64,000 nucleotides of DNA from Vibrio intestinalis (GTDB lineage: Bacteria; Pseudomonadota; Gammaproteobacteria; Enterobacterales; Vibrionaceae). Numbering within the stretch: the first letter of the stretch is position 1; each line of letters begins with the position of its first letter. Location: assembly GCF_025195085.2 (NCBI RefSeq), contig NZ_JANAVY020000019.1, positions 1 to 64,000 on the forward strand, in the 5' to 3' direction. Made by a program: the position numbers and the translations under genes. Of the stretch, positions 60,640-64,000 are shown piece by piece. The notes beneath the pieces were generated by a model, which did no database searches, was not told the DNA's origin, and saw only the letters and a program-made list of their open reading frames with translations.

Positions 60640-61482
60640 GTGGAGAAAGCAAAAGTTGTAATCGATTTTCTTCTAACTCATAAAGTACTTTTTTCAGCCT
60701 TAATACTGTTGCTGATCGCCATTTTTCGGCGCATAACCCTATCCAAAATACGTGGCGACGTTGCTTTTGTTACTGAAGAGCAGCGTAACTGGATGTCCCG
60801 AACCAAAAATGGCACGTTCGCGATTACTGTCTTGCTGTTGTTCATTTTATGGCAATCTGAGATCAGTGAGTTTGCTTTAAGCCTGACCGCGATTGCGGTG
60901 GCGATTGTGGTGGCATCGAAAGAGATAATCCTCTGTTTTACTGGTTCAATTCAGCGTGCAAGCTCGCGCTCTTTCCGCATTGGAGATTGGATTGAAGTGG
61001 GTAAATTGTGTGGCGAAGTAATTGAACACAATATGATGGCTACGGTTATTCAAGAAATCGATTTGCATCATGGTCAATATCACTTCACAGGAAAAACCGC
61101 GACCTTGCCTAACAGCATGTTTTTTACCTACCCAGTGAAAAACCTTAACTTTATGAAGCGCTACGTTTACCACAACTTTAGTATCGTAGTGAGAGACTTT
61201 GTAAACCTTTATCCGATGTTGCCAAGCATGACGACCAAGATTGAAGAGCACTGTCATTCATTTAGTGAAGTGGCTCGTCGTTATAATTCGGTGGTTGAAA
61301 AGCATGCCGGGGTCGATTTACCCGGTGCTGAGCCGCATATTCATATCAACAGCACATCGACCGGAGAGCAATGTGTTCACATTATGCTGTTTTGTCCAAC
61401 GGAAGAAGCGACGCATTTAGAGCAAGTGATTCGACAAGACTTCATGGAAATGTACGAAGAGCGTTTTCCTGAAAAAGACTAA
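60640..61482 (+). CDS. Small MscS-family mechanosensitive channel
   Basis: 280 residues from a GTG start after ACAGGAGTAGAGC. Three membrane helices: about 12-28, 58-75 and the pore-type helix with LTAIAVAIVVASKEIILCFTG. The MscS beta domain begins FRIGDWIEVGKLCGEVIE. It should gate with membrane tension to release solutes. Two or more extra N-terminal helices of large homologues are absent. Single gene with terminator. Confidence 0.88.
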   Translation: MEKAKVVIDFLLTHKVLFSALILLLIAIFRRITLSKIRGDVAFVTEEQRNWMSRTKNGTFAITVLLLFILWQSEISEFALSLTAIAVAIVVASKEIILCFTGSIQRASSRSFRIGDWIEVGKLCGEVIEHNMMATVIQEIDLHHGQYHFTGKTATLPNSMFFTYPVKNLNFMKRYVYHNFSIVVRDFVNLYPMLPSMTTKIEEHCHSFSEVARRYNSVVEKHAGVDLPGAEPHIHINSTSTGEQCVHIMLFCPTEEATHLEQVIRQDFMEMYEERFPEKD

Positions 61483-61499
61483 GTGACGGTTTGTTTGAG

Positions 61500-61532
61500 A
61501 AGCCTACCTCAACAACTCAGGTAGGCTTTTTT
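61500..61532 (+). terminator. Terminator of the MscS gene
   Basis: AAGCCTACCT / AGGTAGGCTT, perfect 10 bp, 9-nt loop, then six U. Confidence 0.92.
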
Positions 61533-61544
61533 GGGGCAGCAAGA

Positions 61545-61784
61545 TCATTCAGCCAAAGCGTGGGCGAGTTCTTTAAAACGGGGCATAGTTTTTGGTGTGT
61601 TTAATACTGAAATCGAACGAACGTTTGAACATAGGTCATACGTTACTCTGACTTTTAGCTCCTCCAGAGAGAAGATCATAAAATCAAAATCTGTTCTATC
61701 AATTTTAAACCCGTTTTGAGCAAAAAACGTCGTCACGAAAGTACGCTGGCGAATTTTTAGCGCGGATTTGACCAGTCTTTCCAT
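61545..61784 (-). CDS. Hypothetical protein, 79 residues
   Basis: Starts at MERLVKSALKIRQRTF, with AAGGAATATTAAT before the ATG; 17 codons upstream are open but lack an RBS. Small, mixed alpha/beta, mildly acidic C-terminus (KELAHALAE). No family recognised. It converges with the MscS gene across the terminator. Confidence 0.6.
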   Translation of the reverse strand: MERLVKSALKIRQRTFVTTFFAQNGFKIDRTDFDFMIFSLEELKVRVTYDLCSNVRSISVLNTPKTMPRFKELAHALAE

Positions 61785-61972
61785 ATTAATATTCCTTATA
61801 TAAACCGATCTGCCTCTAAAACTTACGAAATACAAGTAATGAAATCAATTGAATATGTAGCGCAATGTGATATTAGATTGTTTTTATTGTTACGTTACTG
61901 TTGAAATGGTGAGAGTGGGCGGAGTTTGTGGAGTCGAAAACTCCGCCTATAGTGGTTTTATATAGCTGGTGG

Positions 61973-62872
61973 TCAGCGTTGGAAGTGCTCGGTGATAAAG
62001 TCGATTAACACCCTGACTCGTCTCACTTTCTGGCTATTTTGACTAAAGAAGAGGTACAAGCCTTGGATAGTCGGCCATTTATCCTCTAAAACAGGCAACA
62101 AGGTTTTACTCTCAAAATGCGGTTTGACCGCAGGTAAGACAAGGCGACCAATACCTAAGCCAGATAACGCAGCATCGACCATGACATCGGTATCATTAAC
62201 CACCAATGCGTATGGGAAGTCGACCTGCGTGGCTTGGCCGTCTTGCATTAGGTTGAGCGGCGCATACTGATTGGCAGTAACAAATCGGTACTGTATCAGT
62301 TTGTGTTGTTGTAAGTGCTCTATCTCGGTGGGAGCGCCAAATTGCTCGATGTATTCAGGGCTAGCGAATAAACTTTCAACCAATGGGTTAGTAAGCTTTT
62401 TGGCGACCATTCCCGGCTCAAGCTTGTTCCCGAACCGAATGCCCATATCAATCCCTTCTTTAACAATGTCGAGCGTGGCATCAGAAATGATCAGCTCCAA
62501 CTCTATGTCTGGGTAACGCTGGCAGAACGCGGGATATAAGTCTTTTAGGTAAGTGTTATAGACAAACTTAGGCATCGTGATTCGCAGTTTGCCTTGCGGC
62601 TCATTGGCGAGCTCTTGGACGCTTTCTAGTGCAAAGTTTAACGTGCTGACGGCGTCTACGGTGCGGTCATGGAGTAATCGACCAGCTTCGGTAAGCTCGA
62701 TTTTACGTGTTGTTCGGTTAAACAGAGTAAGGCCAAGGTTGCTTTCAAATAGCTTTAGGGCTTGGCTAACAGAAGGGGCCGCCATCTCGAGCTTTCTTGC
62801 CGCGCCTCTAATACTGCCTTCTGCGACTATGGCGTGGAAGACTTGCAATTGACTATAGGTAGTTCCTTTCAT
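61973..62872 (-). CDS. LysR-type transcriptional regulator
   Basis: 299 residues. The N-terminal winged helix-turn-helix reads QVFHAIVAEGSIRGAARKLE then APSVSQALKLFESNLGLTLF, followed by a periplasmic-binding-like effector domain from about 90. The CrgA/YhaJ-type subgroup usually controls a divergent or nearby operon. No divergent partner gene is obvious here other than the NUDIX gene 359 bp away. Confidence 0.9.
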   Translation of the reverse strand: MKGTTYSQLQVFHAIVAEGSIRGAARKLEMAAPSVSQALKLFESNLGLTLFNRTTRKIELTEAGRLLHDRTVDAVSTLNFALESVQELANEPQGKLRITMPKFVYNTYLKDLYPAFCQRYPDIELELIISDATLDIVKEGIDMGIRFGNKLEPGMVAKKLTNPLVESLFASPEYIEQFGAPTEIEHLQQHKLIQYRFVTANQYAPLNLMQDGQATQVDFPYALVVNDTDVMVDAALSGLGIGRLVLPAVKPHFESKTLLPVLEDKWPTIQGLYLFFSQNSQKVRRVRVLIDFITEHFQR

Positions 62873-63231
62873 GCTTCGCTTTTATTGTTAGCTTTAACCT
62901 AATTAAAAGCTACGCGCAGCATCGGGATTAGTAAAGTATTAAGAGCGATAAATGATTGCTATCAGGGGATGTTAACTTCGCAGATATCGGCGAAACTTGG
63001 TTGTGAAGGTAAGCTCCATCACATTTTACTTATTATTGCGTAGTAATTTTGCTAGCTGTGCACAGTCTTATTTTATTAATTGCACTAATATTGAATGAGT
63101 GGCATATATCTGTATGCCGCACTTCCTATTAAGACGTTGAAAAACAACAATTTTGAATATATATCCAAGGCGATGAATAAGCGCCTACCCGTAGCATTGC
63201 AACGTTGAAACTGATGAATAAGGAGTGGGAT
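62873..63231. other. Divergent intergenic region, LysR / NUDIX
   Basis: 359 bp with moderate AT richness. It should hold both promoters and a LysR site; ATTAATTGCACTAAT (63076-63090) is a T-N11-A-like palindrome candidate. Nothing else stands out. Confidence 0.35.
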
Positions 63232-63636
63232 GTGAAACACTTATCAATGGCAGTGGTGGTAAAAGAAGGTCGAATTTTGGTCCAGAAGCGTTTTCGTTCG
63301 GGTAAAGGCTTAGTATTAGAATTCCCAGGTGGTGAAGTTCTTGACGACGAGACGGGCACCGACGCTGCTATTAGAGAGCTAAAAGAAGAAACAGGCATGC
63401 AAGAGTTAACTCATGCCGCAACTTATTGTGATGTGAATGACTTTGGTGGTCGTATCTATTTCGTCGTTATGCGAGCATTTGGCGATGCTGAGCCTGTAGC
63501 GTTAGATGAAGAACGTCAGCAGACATTTTATTGGTTAGAGCCAAACAAAATCCCTCTCGATGACTTTTATCGAGCGGATGTAGAGTTTATTAATCATCAA
63601 CTTAAGCAGTACGCGTTGAGCCCAGTATTGGCGTAA
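63232..63636 (+). CDS. NUDIX hydrolase
   Basis: 134 residues from the GTG at 63232, seven bases after AAGGAG; in-frame ATG at 63214 lies before that box. NUDIX box: GGEVLDDETGTDAAIREL then KEETGM, with all catalytic Glu residues (GX5EX7REUXEEXGU). It hydrolyses a nucleoside diphosphate linked to some X; the substrate cannot be told. Single gene with terminator, next to the Qrr RNA. Confidence 0.9.
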   Translation: MKHLSMAVVVKEGRILVQKRFRSGKGLVLEFPGGEVLDDETGTDAAIRELKEETGMQELTHAATYCDVNDFGGRIYFVVMRAFGDAEPVALDEERQQTFYWLEPNKIPLDDFYRADVEFINHQLKQYALSPVLA

Positions 63637-63680
63637 TACAGTTGCGTACATAATCTAGATTTTTCGCAAAGAGCAAAATG

Positions 63681-63710
63681 AGCGCCTGAGCTATCTTGGG
63701 CGCTTTTTTT
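63681..63710 (+). terminator. Terminator of the NUDIX gene
   Basis: AGCGCCTGAG / CTTGGGCGCT, 10 bp with two wobble pairs, loop CTAT, then a seven-U run. Confidence 0.9.
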
Positions 63711-63783
63711 ATGAGTACGATTTATGGTGGCGTTTATGGTTTGTGCGTGAAATAACGAGCAGTAGTTGCCAAGGCTAGAAAAG

Positions 63784-63888
63784 AAAAAAGCCAACCACAA
63801 TGATGTGATTGGCTACATTTTTGTGAACAAATAACTGGTTCACTAACAACGTCAGTTGGCTAGGTGACCCTCGGCTTAAAAAGGGTCA
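63784..63888 (-). ncRNA. qrr: Qrr quorum regulatory small RNA
   Basis: About 105 nt on the minus strand. It starts TGACCCTTTTTAAGCCGAGG, folding as the 5' hairpin GTGACCC/GGGTCAC type, and continues with the most conserved Qrr segment, CACCTAGCCAACTGACGTTG then TTAGTGAA. It ends in a Rho-independent terminator AGCCAATCAC / GTGGTTGGCT followed by six U (63789-63784). The +1 is placed at 63888, 12 bases after the promoter GC. Qrr RNAs act with Hfq at high phospho-LuxO (low cell density) to repress the LuxR/HapR/OpaR master regulator and activate AphA. Vibrios carry one to five copies; which number this is cannot be told here. Confidence 0.92.
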
Positions 63889-63898
63889 CTAGAATAAA

Positions 63899-63915
63899 AG
63901 CACGATACGTGCCAA
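63899..63915 (-). promoter_or_regulatory. Sigma-54 promoter of qrr
   Basis: Minus strand TTGGCACGTATCGTGCT: -24 GG (63913-63912) and -12 GC (63901-63900) with the required 10-base spacing. Placing +1 twelve bases on gives T at 63888, the expected first base of Qrr. Confidence 0.88.
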
Positions 63916-63976
63916 CTTTAAAACGGGTGTTTTTGCGTACTGCCACGCTAATTTGTACCTAGTTGACTGCGCTTAA

Positions 63977-64000
63977 TTGCATTTTGAATTTGCAAAATGC
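63977..64000. promoter_or_regulatory. LuxO-type binding sites upstream of qrr
   Basis: TTGCATTTTGAAT (63977-63989) and TTGCAAAATGC (63990-64000, cut by the window end) are adjacent matches to the LuxO site TTGCA-N3-TGCAA. They lie 90-112 bases upstream of the qrr start, a usual enhancer distance for sigma-54. The second needs AA as the next two bases. Confidence 0.75.

Noticed and set aside
1..64000. CRISPR array, prophage, integron attC sites or intact insertion sequence
   Set aside because: No regularly spaced repeats, no integrase, transposase, capsid or cas genes, and no attC-like palindromes were seen; the short repeats noted lack any enzyme.

Overview
The window looks like a stretch of a Vibrio genome, most probably the second chromosome of a Harveyi-clade species (V. 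parahaemolyticus / alginolyticus / harveyi group). That is inference from gene content: a tonB-exbB-exbD-hutBCD haem locus divergent from hutXZ, a diguanylate cyclase next to cheV, a DUF2986 protein, malK divergent from malEFG, and at the right edge a Qrr quorum-sensing small RNA gene with a sigma-54 promoter and LuxO-type operator sequence. No plasmid, phage, intact insertion sequence or CRISPR array was seen.

Layout. 1-2.3 kb: a decayed Rhs gene (frameshift at a run of eight G, then a stop) whose last part stays open and carries a variable C-terminal toxin domain with an overlapping immunity-type gene. 2.3-4.5 kb: a delta-class carbonic anhydrase and a papain-like (C39-type) lipoprotein. 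4.5-7.2 kb: a biotin ECF transporter (BioMNY) with a BPL_N amidotransferase-like protein. 7.4-12.1 kb: a C69 dipeptidase and an uncharacterised pair led by a TPR protein. 12.2-17.3 kb: a frameshifted type IV pilin gene, a DEAD-box helicase (CsdA/DeaD type) with an RDG-rich tail, and divergent RNase II. 17.4-20.9 kb: a GGDEF protein and an IgaA/UmoB-like membrane protein. 20.9-26.9 kb: haem uptake and use (TonB-ExbB-ExbD, HutBCD, HutX, HutZ) around a Fur-like control region. 26.9-32.5 kb: the maltose ABC importer.

32.5-45.3 kb is a mosaic of single genes: small unknown proteins, a TetR regulator, a phosphate-binding-like protein, a MaoC dehydratase, tRNA-Ser(UGA), an atypical POT transporter, L-serine dehydratase, a YdcF-type protein, a diguanylate cyclase, CheV and a parvulin. 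After an 860-bp AT-rich intergenic region, 46.2-52.7 kb holds a cytochrome bo3 quinol oxidase operon (cyoABCDE) that continues into Sco, PCuAC and a periplasmic unknown, which suggests dedicated copper delivery. 53-64 kb holds a PTS EIIC-EAL fusion, a chemoreceptor, nucleoside transporter NupC behind a structured leader, peptidase T, a DM13 protein, an MscS channel, a LysR regulator, a NUDIX hydrolase and the Qrr RNA.

Common threads are nutrient import (biotin, haem, maltose, nucleosides, peptides), c-di-GMP and chemotaxis signalling, and quorum sensing. Starts were moved from the longest open frame to an internal codon wherever a better ribosome binding site, signal peptide or lipobox decided it. 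All functional calls come from reading motifs by eye; no database search was run.
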